From positions 1 through 13,600 of the forward strand of contig DCUZ01000089.1 of assembly GCA_002327305.1 (NCBI GenBank): a DNA stretch of 13,600 nt, in the 5' to 3' direction. The position numbers and the translations under genes were made by a program. Shown here piece by piece: positions 5,647-13,555 of this stretch (within the stretch, counting starts at the first letter, position 1; every line of letters begins with the position of its first letter). The stretch comes from Holophagales bacterium UBA2201 (GTDB lineage: Bacteria > Acidobacteriota > Thermoanaerobaculia > UBA2201). The notes under the pieces were generated by a model. The model did not search any database, was not told the origin of the DNA, and was given only the letters and a program-made list of their open reading frames with translations.

Positions 5647-6723
5647 TCAGTAACTCTTAAATAGTTTGCCCCATTCCGACTCCATAATGGGCCTCATCCG
5701 CGCCTTCCCCAGAATGGGCCACCACAGGTAGTCGTGGTAGAGGTAGGAGGCCATGACGAAGACATAGACAAGGGGCGTATGGAAGAAGAGCTTCTGGATC
5801 CCCTTCAAGGGACCGAACCATAGGACATTGGCCGTCTTCTTGACGATGTTGTCCTCGGTCATGAAATGCAGGTTCAATCCGGAGACGTCGTCGCCGACGA
5901 GGTCGATCTTGGACGGGTCGCCGGTGCCCAGTCCCTCCTCCTGCGCCATGGCGATGTACTTGACCTTCATGGGGTCGAAGCCCATCAGTTTGGTGGCCAC
6001 GGCGTCGATGGCCACCTGGTCGGCGCTCGCCAGGATGAGGTTGGTGATGTGGGGATGCATGGTCCGCGGCCCCGCGCCGTCGCCGGCGATGGTGCCGTCC
6101 ATGACGGCGAAGAGGCCGGGGTGGATCTCCTTCTGGACCTTGAGCAGGTCCACCAGCGTTTCGTGGATCCAGGTGTGGGTGTAGTGGCGCCGGGTGTTGA
6201 GGAGGCCGCCGAAGGCGTTCTTCATCGCCCCGGTGGAGGTGGTGTAGATGTGGGTCTTGAGCGTCGGCAGGTGGACGATGTTCTTCCCCACGAAGATCTC
6301 GGGGATGGTGATCCCCTCGGGGTAGATCCTCGGCAGGACCGCCATCTTGGCCTTGGGTGTGTAGGTGATCCAGCGGGTGTGCCGGGGGTTGAAGTTCTCC
6401 TTCTCGACGACCTTGTACTCCTGATAGACCGGGGCCAGTTTGCACAATTTCTGCCCCTGGGGGCTGTTGGTGACCACGGTCTCGTTGTGGACGGCCCACA
6501 GGTCGCCGAGCCCCTGCCGCTGGAGTCCCCGGATGGTCCCCTCCAACTGCCACGGCGTCGTGTTGGCCGAGAGGAACGGGAAATGCCAGGAGATGTTGTC
6601 CTTGAGGATGGTGGGGACCCGCGCGTCCAGGGCCTGCTTGACCCCGGCCAGGTCGAGCAGGCGGGCGTAATCCTCAAGGACGGTGGAGGGGGTGGTCTTT
6701 AGCACGGCGACTTTGGAGCGCAT
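5647..6723 (-). CDS. DUF362 domain-containing protein
   Basis: This 358-residue protein belongs to the DUF362 family, whose biochemical role is unknown; some members carry ferredoxin-type clusters, but no CxxCxxC pattern is seen here. Conserved-looking segments include LPTLKTHIYTT (about 152-162), GAMKNAFGGLLNTRRHYTH (165-183), AVMDGTIAGDGAGP (206-219) and DQVAIDAVATKLMG (235-248). A C-terminal hydrophobic stretch (TPLVYVFVMASYLYHDYLWW) may associate with the membrane. The start at 6723 is preferred over 6738 because GGAGG lies seven bases upstream and the ATG overlaps the UbiA stop in TGATG, which indicates translational coupling. The pairing with a polyprenyl-phosphate transferase suggests an envelope-related job, but that is inference only. 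Confidence 0.88.
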   Translation of the reverse strand: MRSKVAVLKTTPSTVLEDYARLLDLAGVKQALDARVPTILKDNISWHFPFLSANTTPWQLEGTIRGLQRQGLGDLWAVHNETVVTNSPQGQKLCKLAPVYQEYKVVEKENFNPRHTRWITYTPKAKMAVLPRIYPEGITIPEIFVGKNIVHLPTLKTHIYTTSTGAMKNAFGGLLNTRRHYTHTWIHETLVDLLKVQKEIHPGLFAVMDGTIAGDGAGPRTMHPHITNLILASADQVAIDAVATKLMGFDPMKVKYIAMAQEEGLGTGDPSKIDLVGDDVSGLNLHFMTEDNIVKKTANVLWFGPLKGIQKLFFHTPLVYVFVMASYLYHDYLWWPILGKARMRPIMESEWGKLFKSY

Positions 6724-7589
6724 CAGAGGACCTCCCAATAGACGATGGCGAACGCGGCGGCCATCCAGAGGGCGAAGTTGAGGGCGAAGGGACGGTCGCC
6801 GAAGAGGATCCCCACGGGGTTGCCCCCCCGGTTTCGGACGAGGACGAGGAACTGGTACCGGTAGACGCCGTAGGCGACGAAGGGAACGGTGAGGACGAGC
6901 CAGGGGGTGTGGAACTTCTCCGCCGTCACGGGCGAGGAAGCGTATAGGGCGTAGCAGAGGATCGTGATGGCCGCGGAGGTGGTGATGAGCTGGTCGAGGA
7001 ACTTCTCCGAGTACTCCTCCAGGACCCGCCGGTGGGCGCCGGAGTCGATCAGCCCCAGTTCATTCCGCCGTTTGCAGAAGGCGAGGAACAGGGCGAGGAA
7101 GAAGGTGCAGAGGAGGAGCCACGAGGACATGGGGACGGTGATGGCCAGGGCTCCCGCCACCACCCGCAGGACGAACCCCACGGCGATGGCCAGGGCGTCC
7201 AGGATGACGAGGCGCTTGAAGAGGAAGGTGTAAAGGACCTGCAGGGCCAGGTAGGCGAGGAGGGGGAGATAGACGAGCGCCGGAAGGACGCCGGCCAGGA
7301 GGAGGCCGGCCAGGAGAACAATGAAGGCCTGCGCGGCCGCCGGGGCCGGGCGGACCTTCCCCGAGGCCAGGGGCCTCAGGGACTTCTCCGGATGAAACCG
7401 GTCCTCCTCCCGATCGCGAAGGTCATTTATAATGTAGATGCCGCTCGATATGAACGAGAACGCCAGGAACGCGAAGACGCTCTTGTACCACAGTTCGGAA
7501 CTCCCCAGGTTCTGGGAAAAGACCAGGGGGAGGAAGATGAACCCGTTCTTGACCCATTGGTGCGGGCGCAGGAGACGGAGATAGGCCAT
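6723..7589 (-). CDS. UbiA-family prenyltransferase, decaprenyl-phosphate phosphoribosyltransferase type
   Basis: This polytopic membrane enzyme of 288 residues matches the UbiA branch that includes mycobacterial Rv3806c. That enzyme transfers phosphoribose from PRPP to a polyprenyl phosphate, the first step to the lipid-linked arabinose donor. Evidence: N-terminal RLLRPHQWVKN, the Mg-binding motif NDLRDREED (about 55-63, pattern NDxxDxxxD), SLRPLASGKV after it, the second-loop region KRRNELGLID...YSEKFLDQL, and about eight hydrophobic segments. I start at 7589 (MAYLRLLRPH) because that fits the family; an in-frame ATG at 7616 would add nine residues. No good ribosome-binding site precedes either start. 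The usual partner genes of the pathway (DprE1/E2, phosphatase) are not next door, so the substrate assignment is by homology only. Confidence 0.88.
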   Translation of the reverse strand: MAYLRLLRPHQWVKNGFIFLPLVFSQNLGSSELWYKSVFAFLAFSFISSGIYIINDLRDREEDRFHPEKSLRPLASGKVRPAPAAAQAFIVLLAGLLLAGVLPALVYLPLLAYLALQVLYTFLFKRLVILDALAIAVGFVLRVVAGALAITVPMSSWLLLCTFFLALFLAFCKRRNELGLIDSGAHRRVLEEYSEKFLDQLITTSAAITILCYALYASSPVTAEKFHTPWLVLTVPFVAYGVYRYQFLVLVRNRGGNPVGILFGDRPFALNFALWMAAAFAIVYWEVL

Positions 7590-9099
7590 GAAGACGGCGG
7601 TTCCGCTGGCGGTCATCGTCCTTATGATAGCATGCTTCCCCCTGCGGAGCTACGACCTTTTCTGGCATCTGGCGACCGGGGAATACATCCTCGGGCACGG
7701 GATTCCGAGGGAGGACCCCTTCGCGGCGCATTCCTCCGGGGCGTGGGTCAACCACGCGTGGGGGTTCGACGTGGCCGCGCGCGGGGTGGAGGCGGCGGGA
7801 GGGGTCCACGGGCTCATCCTGCTCCGCCTGGTCCTCGTCGCCGGCCTGGGCTGGCTGGTGCGGCGCCTTCTCCGCCTCGGCGGCTGGGAGGGATGGCCGG
7901 CGTGGGCGATGGTCTTTTTGGTCCTGTCCCTGGCCCGGCACCGCCTCGATCTTAGACCCGACCTCCTGGCGCACCTCTGGCTCGCCCTGCTCTTCCTTCT
8001 CCTGCTGGAACGGCGCCACGCCTGGGTCCCGGTCCTGATGCTGGTCTGGGTGAACACCCACGCTTCCTTCCTGATGGGATGGGGGCTGGCGCTGGTGTTC
8101 CTCGCCGTGGAGGCATGGAGGGGGCGCTCGCGCCGTCTCGGGCTGGTCCTGGGGATCACCGCCCTCGTCCCCCTCGTCAACCCGTTCGGATGGAGGGCCT
8201 TCGCCGCCCCCCTTCTTCTGCAGGCGCAGGTGAGGACGATGGGGCTGGTCAATCCCGAATGGCAGGCCCCCTCCTTCGCCCATTTCCCGGCCTTCTTTCT
8301 CGTCTTAGCCGGCGCGGCGGCATGGATGGCCGTCGAACGGCGGTCCCTGAAGGTTGAGCACGCGGCGCTCCTTCCGCTCGCCCTCATGGCGGCCACCTCG
8401 CTGCGCTTCATCGGCTTCTTCGCCCTGGCGCTCTCCTGCGCCCTCCCCCCCCCGAAGCGCCGGTGGCCGGCCCTCGTAGCGGCGGCGCTGGGCCTGCTGG
8501 CCCTGGGGACGGGCTACCGGCTCTACGCGCCCCCCGGCTGGGGCCTGGACGCCTCCACCCTCCCCGTGCGGGAGACGGCCTTCATCCAGAGGGCCGGCCT
8601 CGAGGGGCCCATGTTCAACTCCCCGGGGTTCGGGGGCTACCTCATCCACGCGCTGTACCCGCGGTACCGGGTCTTCTGGGACGGGCGGAACGAGCTGTTC
8701 CCCGAACTTCTCCGAGAGGTCCGGGACGCGCTTCCGTCGGCCCCGGAATGGAGGGCCTTTCTGGATCGATACGGCATCCGATGGGCCGTGGTGCGCTACC
8801 AGGGGGAGGAGACCGTCGTCGGACCGGAGGGGAGACGCCTCCGCCCATGGTCGGTCAGCCACTTTCCCCCCGACGGCTGGGCGCTGGTGTTCTGGGACGA
8901 CGCCGGGATGGTTTTCGCCCAAAGGGGGGGCGCGGACCTTCCCGAATGGACGGTGAATCCCGAATCGGCTCGATGGATCAGGGAGGAGGTCAGCGCCGGC
9001 CGCCGGGAAAGGGGGGAGGTGCGGGCGGAGCTGGAGCGGAAAGTCCGTGAGGATCCGGCGTGCCGGCGGGCCCGGGCCCTGCTTCGTGCCGTTCCCTGA
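7588..9099 (+). CDS. Polytopic membrane protein, GT-C-glycosyltransferase-like
   Basis: This 503-residue protein has about nine to ten hydrophobic segments over residues 1-310, then a soluble C-terminal domain of about 190 residues. The N-terminal motif SYDLFWHLATGEYILGHGIP followed by DPF resembles the first external loop of GT-C lipid-linked-sugar glycosyltransferases, where the Asp (D23) is often catalytic. WVNTHASFLMGWG (154-166) and VNPFGW (197-202) are typical of the same group. The soluble domain contains FNSPGFGGYLIHALYP and VFWDGRNELFP. I cannot name a substrate. The ATG has GGAG eight bases upstream. It is divergent from the UbiA gene with no intergenic space, so a shared envelope-glycan pathway is possible but unproven. 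Its 3' end overlaps the convergent phosphatase gene by 110 bases. Confidence 0.82.
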   Translation: MKTAVPLAVIVLMIACFPLRSYDLFWHLATGEYILGHGIPREDPFAAHSSGAWVNHAWGFDVAARGVEAAGGVHGLILLRLVLVAGLGWLVRRLLRLGGWEGWPAWAMVFLVLSLARHRLDLRPDLLAHLWLALLFLLLLERRHAWVPVLMLVWVNTHASFLMGWGLALVFLAVEAWRGRSRRLGLVLGITALVPLVNPFGWRAFAAPLLLQAQVRTMGLVNPEWQAPSFAHFPAFFLVLAGAAAWMAVERRSLKVEHAALLPLALMAATSLRFIGFFALALSCALPPPKRRWPALVAAALGLLALGTGYRLYAPPGWGLDASTLPVRETAFIQRAGLEGPMFNSPGFGGYLIHALYPRYRVFWDGRNELFPELLREVRDALPSAPEWRAFLDRYGIRWAVVRYQGEETVVGPEGRRLRPWSVSHFPPDGWALVFWDDAGMVFAQRGGADLPEWTVNPESARWIREEVSAGRRERGEVRAELERKVREDPACRRARALLRAVP

Positions 9100-9706
9100 G
9101 GAGGACGGGGAGGCGGTATTTCGTCCACCATTCCAGGAAATTCATGAAATGGCGCGCCCCGAGATGGGGCTTGTAGTGGCACAGCGCCATGGCCTGGAGG
9201 GCCTTCTCCAGCGTGAAGCCGCAGTGGAGCATCTGGACCACGGCCACGACAAATCCGGTGCGGTCCTGCCCGTACCGGCAGTGGATCAGGACGGGCTTGG
9301 GGGCCCGCTCGATGGCCTTGAGGATGGTCTCCAGCCGCCCGTTGAGATAGGCGAGGTCGGTTGAGAAGGGGTTGATGGGGAGGTGGAGGAAGTAGATGCG
9401 CTTGGAAGGATCGGGGGTCTTGGAGTTCAGGTCCAGGATGGTCTGGAACTCCATCCCGGGGAGGGTGCGCAGACTGATGACGGTCCGGATGCCCATCCGC
9501 TGGAGGGTCCTGTAGCCGTCCACTCCCGACCGCTTGATGGGCTGACCGGACCGGTAGAGGTCGTCGCTCACTTTCCCAAAATTGATGAGGCCGTCCCCCT
9601 CGTCCATCTCCGCCGTGATGTCCGGGGTGCAGGCGGAGGGCTCCAGGCAGGGGGCCGCGGCAAGCGACAGGAGGAGGGGCAGGAGGGGTAGGAGCATCGC
9701 GGGCAT
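8990..9706 (-). CDS. Exported cysteine-based (dual-specificity/tyrosine-type) phosphatase
   Basis: This 238-residue protein begins with a clear signal peptide (MPAMLLPLLPLLLSLAAAPC), so it should be periplasmic or anchored. The catalytic loop is HCRYGQDRTG (142-151) with nucleophile C143 and R149, the CX5R signature of protein tyrosine/dual-specificity phosphatases. INFGKVSDDLYRSGQP (41-56) is typical of the Siw14-like/DSP group, as is GIRTVISLR. The substrate could be a phosphoprotein, inositol phosphate or other phosphate ester. The domain ends near residue 203; the remaining Pro/Ala/Gly-rich tail lies antisense to the end of the GT-C-like gene and may be an artefact of a late stop. It starts 40 bases after the zinc-ribbon gene stop and looks like the third gene of the 13501-8990 operon. 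Confidence 0.88.
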   Translation of the reverse strand: MPAMLLPLLPLLLSLAAAPCLEPSACTPDITAEMDEGDGLINFGKVSDDLYRSGQPIKRSGVDGYRTLQRMGIRTVISLRTLPGMEFQTILDLNSKTPDPSKRIYFLHLPINPFSTDLAYLNGRLETILKAIERAPKPVLIHCRYGQDRTGFVVAVVQMLHCGFTLEKALQAMALCHYKPHLGARHFMNFLEWWTKYRLPVLLRERHEAGPGPAGTPDPHGLSAPAPPAPPPFPGGRR

Positions 9707-9746
9707 TATAGCAAAGCGGGTCCGCCTCCCGCCCGGTTGGAGCGGG

Positions 9747-11486
9747 TCATCGAATCGGCCTGGAGAAGATGGAGTCGGTGTCCGTCGCTTTCCGGGCGCG
9801 GGACGCCTCGGCCCGGCCCTTCCAGCGGCGGACGTTGCGGTAGAGGATGGGGGGGAAGACCCCCGAGGCGAGGGGACCGGCGTCCACGGCCACCCCGGGG
9901 CCCAGGAGGCGGTCGGGCAGGTCCCCGAATCGCCCCAGCGGGACGGGAACGAAAACCAGGTCGCGCGATTCGATGGTGAATCTGGCCTCCTGGAGCCGCT
10001 TCACCATGACGGGGTTGAGGCGGGCTTGGATCGCCGGAGGGAGCAGGGCGGGCCCCAGGCCGTCCATCTGGGCTTCATAGACCCCGGGTTCGAGGGAGGG
10101 AGGGAAGAGGAGATCGTCCCGCCCCACCTTGACCTCCAGGTGGAACCGGCGCTCCTCGGAGGCCGGCCCCCGGGCCCCCAGGGATTCCGAAGTCCGGAGG
10201 CACCAGGCATCGTAGCGGTCATAAAGCCACCCCTCAAAAGCGGGCAGATAGAGGGGTCCGGAGGTTCCGGCAGAAGATGCGCCCCCCGGGGGGAGGATGG
10301 CGGCGGCGGCCGCCTCCAGGGTCGGCGCGGTCGCGCCGCCCAGGGTCCACCGTCCTTCCAGCCGCCAGAAAGGGACCCAGGCGGTCCTGTCCGCCCCCGG
10401 CGGGGAAGGCCAGGGGAGGGCTTCACGGTCCATGATCCGGTACGGACGGGGCTTGAACCCCTCGGAGGTGGGCTCCAGCAGGCGGCCGCAGTTGGGGCAT
10501 ATCTCCTGAAGGCCGTGCTCGTCCAGCGTCAGGGCGCCGCCGCATACGGGGCAACGCCCGGGGAAGGGCCGGATCCGGGGCCGGTGGAACCGGTGGGGGT
10601 CCAGGGGGGGCCAGTCGCGGGCCAGGACCCGCGCGGCCTCGGCGTCCTTGAGGTGTCCGGCCAGCGTTCGGAACTGGCCGTCCACCAGGAACCAGCCGCT
10701 TCCCATCGGGGTGTCGGCCAGGAGGCAGTGGAATGGGCGGAAGATCCACCAATGATAGGCGCGCACCACCCGGGCGCTGAAGGCGATGGGGTGCATGTCG
10801 GATTCCAGCAGTTGGCGGCGTGAGAGCCAGGGGCGCGCCGCCACAAGGGGATCCAGGTCGTCGGCCGACGGGGCCAGGACATTGCCGCCCCCCAACACCG
10901 CCTCGTCGAGCGGGAGGAGAGACTGCCGGGCGAACCACAGGCCCCGGTCGCGGAAGTCCCAGGGCTCGGGGTAGGCGGGGAGGACGGCGTCGAGGCTGAA
11001 AAGGAAGGGCCTGAAAACTTTGCGCTCCGCCCCGGACGTCCGCGTGCGCCCCAAAGCGTGATAGGCCAGCAGGGCATAGACCATCTGATAGGGAACCCAT
11101 AGGGTGCGGTGGTCCCGCAGGGTGAACTGGGGGGCGCGGCGCCGCTTGAGGGTCTCGATGTCCGGGATGAGCGCTTCGGCCAGGATACGGTTCATGGCCT
11201 CGGCGTCCCCCCCCCGGCCCTCTTCGGTCAGGCCCCGCAGGCGGGAATGCTCGCGGGTGGCGTCGGCGGTTTGCAGGACATCGAGGCCGTCCTGGGGCAG
11301 GGGGGCCAGGTCCTGGACCATGAAACACTCGCGGACGGCGGGGTCGTTGGGCCACCACAGGACGGAGGTGCAGTAGGGACACTGGCGGAGGACCTGCAGG
11401 AGGGACCAGACCCCGGCCGCGCCGCACTGGGGGCAGGAGAGGCGGACCTGGAGGTCCGGGGACAGTTCCGGGGACCGGTCGCCCAC
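9747..11486 (-). CDS. Hypothetical protein with two identically spaced zinc ribbons
   Basis: I do not recognise this 579-residue protein. It has no signal peptide or membrane segment. Two four-cysteine clusters have the same spacing, C-x2-C-x14-C-x2-C: residues 18-39 (CPQC, CPYC) and 312-333 (CPVC, CPNC). Each is later followed by a similar hydrophobic segment, WVPYQMVYALL (130-140) and WVPFWRLEGRW (370-380), which suggests an internal duplication. Aromatic- and proline-rich stretches (AYHWWIFRPFHC, YLPAFEGWLYDRYDAW) separate mostly beta-looking regions. Clusters of this type often bind zinc and structure binding modules. The start is a GTG at 11486, eight bases after the stop of the sulfatase-like gene. 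It therefore sits between an exported sulfatase-like enzyme and an exported phosphatase, yet appears cytoplasmic. Confidence 0.82.
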   Translation of the reverse strand: MGDRSPELSPDLQVRLSCPQCGAAGVWSLLQVLRQCPYCTSVLWWPNDPAVRECFMVQDLAPLPQDGLDVLQTADATREHSRLRGLTEEGRGGDAEAMNRILAEALIPDIETLKRRRAPQFTLRDHRTLWVPYQMVYALLAYHALGRTRTSGAERKVFRPFLFSLDAVLPAYPEPWDFRDRGLWFARQSLLPLDEAVLGGGNVLAPSADDLDPLVAARPWLSRRQLLESDMHPIAFSARVVRAYHWWIFRPFHCLLADTPMGSGWFLVDGQFRTLAGHLKDAEAARVLARDWPPLDPHRFHRPRIRPFPGRCPVCGGALTLDEHGLQEICPNCGRLLEPTSEGFKPRPYRIMDREALPWPSPPGADRTAWVPFWRLEGRWTLGGATAPTLEAAAAAILPPGGASSAGTSGPLYLPAFEGWLYDRYDAWCLRTSESLGARGPASEERRFHLEVKVGRDDLLFPPSLEPGVYEAQMDGLGPALLPPAIQARLNPVMVKRLQEARFTIESRDLVFVPVPLGRFGDLPDRLLGPGVAVDAGPLASGVFPPILYRNVRRWKGRAEASRARKATDTDSIFSRPIR

Positions 11487-11494
11487 GGGGCCGC

Positions 11495-13501
11495 CTAACG
11501 GGGCAGGTCGGGGAACATTTCGCGCATGGAGCGGGCCTCTTCGGTCATGGGGTACAGTTGGGTGAAGGTCCGGGCGATACTCCGGGCTTCGGTGCCCTTG
11601 TGCAGGCGAAGCGCCATCCCGAAGGCGGTCTTGAGAATCTCAAAACTCTCGGGGGCGATTTTCATGGCCTGTTCCAGATGCCCCCAGGCGGCATCGGTGC
11701 GTCCGAGGCGGTCCGAGCAGTACGCGAGATCCATCAGGGTGTCCACCTGCCCGGGATCGCTTTGAAGCGCCAGGTTGAACGCCTCCGCGGCCTGGCCGTA
11801 CCGTTGTTTGTGCATCAGGAGGAGCCCTTCGGAATGATGGAGCCGGGGATGGGTGATCTTGTTCTCCCGGGCGTCCTGGAGCACCCTCTCCGCCTCCCCG
11901 GCCTTGTTTTGCGCCATGAGCGTATCGATGAGGTAGATGTAGCCTTGATCGTAGGTCGGATCGACCTCCAGGGAGGCCTCGAGCGCCCTCTCGCTTTCGG
12001 GGAACCGTTTAAGTTGGTACTGCATCCTCCCCTGGTTGCTCAGGATTTTCGGTGTCCCGGGGGCCAGGGAGGAGGCCTGGGTGAACATGTCCAGCGCCCG
12101 CTCGAAATTGCCCATGGCCGCGTACGCCTCCCCGGCGAGGTTGATGGCAAGGTGATTGTTGGGGTCCCTCTGGAGCACGGACTTGACGCCTTTGAACAGA
12201 TCGTTGAAGCGCTTCGCCTTCAACATCCCGGGGCCGTCGTACTGGATGAACCCGAGAACGTCCGCAAGGTCCTTCGGGTGGGGCATTGAAGCGCTGATGG
12301 CGCCGCTCTTTCCGGGGGACCTTGCGAGGTAACCGATGCTTTCGATCTGCTTTTTCAGTTCCGGGGGGACCTGGCTTCCGCCGGATTGGCTCAGCGCGGC
12401 CATCGGCTCGGGATTGAGCGACGCCAGGGCGCTCCGCATCTCTTGCACCAGTGGTTTATTCTTCCCCGCCAGATCGCGGCTCTCGGCCGGATCCGCCTCC
12501 ACATCATAGAGCTCGTCGAGGGAGGCCGACGTGATCAACTTGTGGCGCTTCCAGAGAACACCCTGCAAGGGAGACCATTGCATGCCGGTGTAGGGGTAGA
12601 TGGTCTCCAGATAGATGGCCCTGGAGTCCGGCGGGTCCAGGAGGGAGGCACTTCGGAGCGATTCCGGGACCGGCAGGCCGGCCTGCCTCAGGACGGTGGG
12701 GGCGATGTCGATGAGGGAGACATACTTATCATTTTTCCCGGCGCGGCGCTGACCCGGAAGGTGCAGGAGCAAGGGGACCCGGATGGCCGGTTCATAGACC
12801 AGGATGCCGTGCTCCATCTCCCCATGCTCCCCGAGGGACTCGCCGTGATCTCCCGCGACGACGATCAGGGTGGCGCCGGCGTCGAGGCGGCCCAGGAGGC
12901 GGCCGATCTGTTGGTCCATGTAGGCCACTTCCCCGTGGTAGGGGTCACCGGACGCGAACGGGGCCGGCGGTTCATAGGGATGGTGGGGGTCGAAATAGTG
13001 GACCCAGAGGAAAAAGGGGCGCTTAAGGGTCGGCAACAGGGCCAGGGCGAGGTCGGTCACCTCGGCGGCCTTCCGCTCGGCTCCATAGGGCATCGCATCG
13101 TCATAGCGGTCGAAGCCCGCCGCCAATCCGAAGCGGTGGTCCAGGACCGATGCGGCGACCACCGCCCCGGTGGAATAGCCCCCCGCCTTGAGCAGGGTGG
13201 CCAGGGTGGGGACCTCAGGGTCGAGGATGTTGAAGAGATTCTCGCGGACGCCATGGTCAAACGGGTCCAGCCCGGTGAGGATGGAGGTGTGGGCCGGCAG
13301 GGTCAGGGGGACCGGCGTGTAGGCCCTTTTGAAAAGGGTGGAGCGGGCGGCCAGGGCGTCGAGGGCCGGGGTCCGGGCCTTGCCCCCATAGCAGGAGGGG
13401 GCGTCCGCCCGGGTGGTGTCGAGGGTGATCAGCAGCACGTCGGGACGATCGGAGTGAAGGAGGGCGGAACACAGGAGAAGGGGGATCAGGATGTGGCGCA
13501 T
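11495..13501 (-). CDS. Exported sulfatase-like (alkaline phosphatase superfamily) protein with C-terminal TPRs
   Basis: This 668-residue protein has a signal peptide (MRHILIPLLLCSALLHS) and a sulfatase-fold domain at about 19-345. Metal-site motifs are visible: LITLDTTRAD (D28), VAGDHGESLGEHG (D218, H219), and LYDVEADPAESRDLA near the domain end. The nucleophile motif reads TLPAH (T67) where classical sulfatases have C/S-x-P-x-R, so no formylglycine can form. Thr nucleophiles occur in related phospho-transferases and hydrolases of the superfamily, so the substrate may be a phosphate or phosphonate ester rather than a sulfate. Residues about 425-650 form TPR helices, probably for partner binding. 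The start is supported by AGGA about ten bases upstream. It leads the operon segment followed by the zinc-ribbon and phosphatase genes, and a further gene probably ends just upstream. Confidence 0.9.
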   Translation of the reverse strand: MRHILIPLLLCSALLHSDRPDVLLITLDTTRADAPSCYGGKARTPALDALAARSTLFKRAYTPVPLTLPAHTSILTGLDPFDHGVRENLFNILDPEVPTLATLLKAGGYSTGAVVAASVLDHRFGLAAGFDRYDDAMPYGAERKAAEVTDLALALLPTLKRPFFLWVHYFDPHHPYEPPAPFASGDPYHGEVAYMDQQIGRLLGRLDAGATLIVVAGDHGESLGEHGEMEHGILVYEPAIRVPLLLHLPGQRRAGKNDKYVSLIDIAPTVLRQAGLPVPESLRSASLLDPPDSRAIYLETIYPYTGMQWSPLQGVLWKRHKLITSASLDELYDVEADPAESRDLAGKNKPLVQEMRSALASLNPEPMAALSQSGGSQVPPELKKQIESIGYLARSPGKSGAISASMPHPKDLADVLGFIQYDGPGMLKAKRFNDLFKGVKSVLQRDPNNHLAINLAGEAYAAMGNFERALDMFTQASSLAPGTPKILSNQGRMQYQLKRFPESERALEASLEVDPTYDQGYIYLIDTLMAQNKAGEAERVLQDARENKITHPRLHHSEGLLLMHKQRYGQAAEAFNLALQSDPGQVDTLMDLAYCSDRLGRTDAAWGHLEQAMKIAPESFEILKTAFGMALRLHKGTEARSIARTFTQLYPMTEEARSMREMFPDLPR

Positions 13502-13555
13502 GCGGGGGCTTTCCTTTCCATGGTGAGGGGGGGATCCGGCTTTGGAGATATCCGC

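Noticed and set aside
9582..10823. 413-codon plus-strand frame opposite the zinc-ribbon gene.
   Set aside because: Its composition (Gly/Arg/Pro/Glu-rich, no motif) is typical of GC-rich antisense frames, while the minus strand has paired cysteine clusters with conserved spacing.
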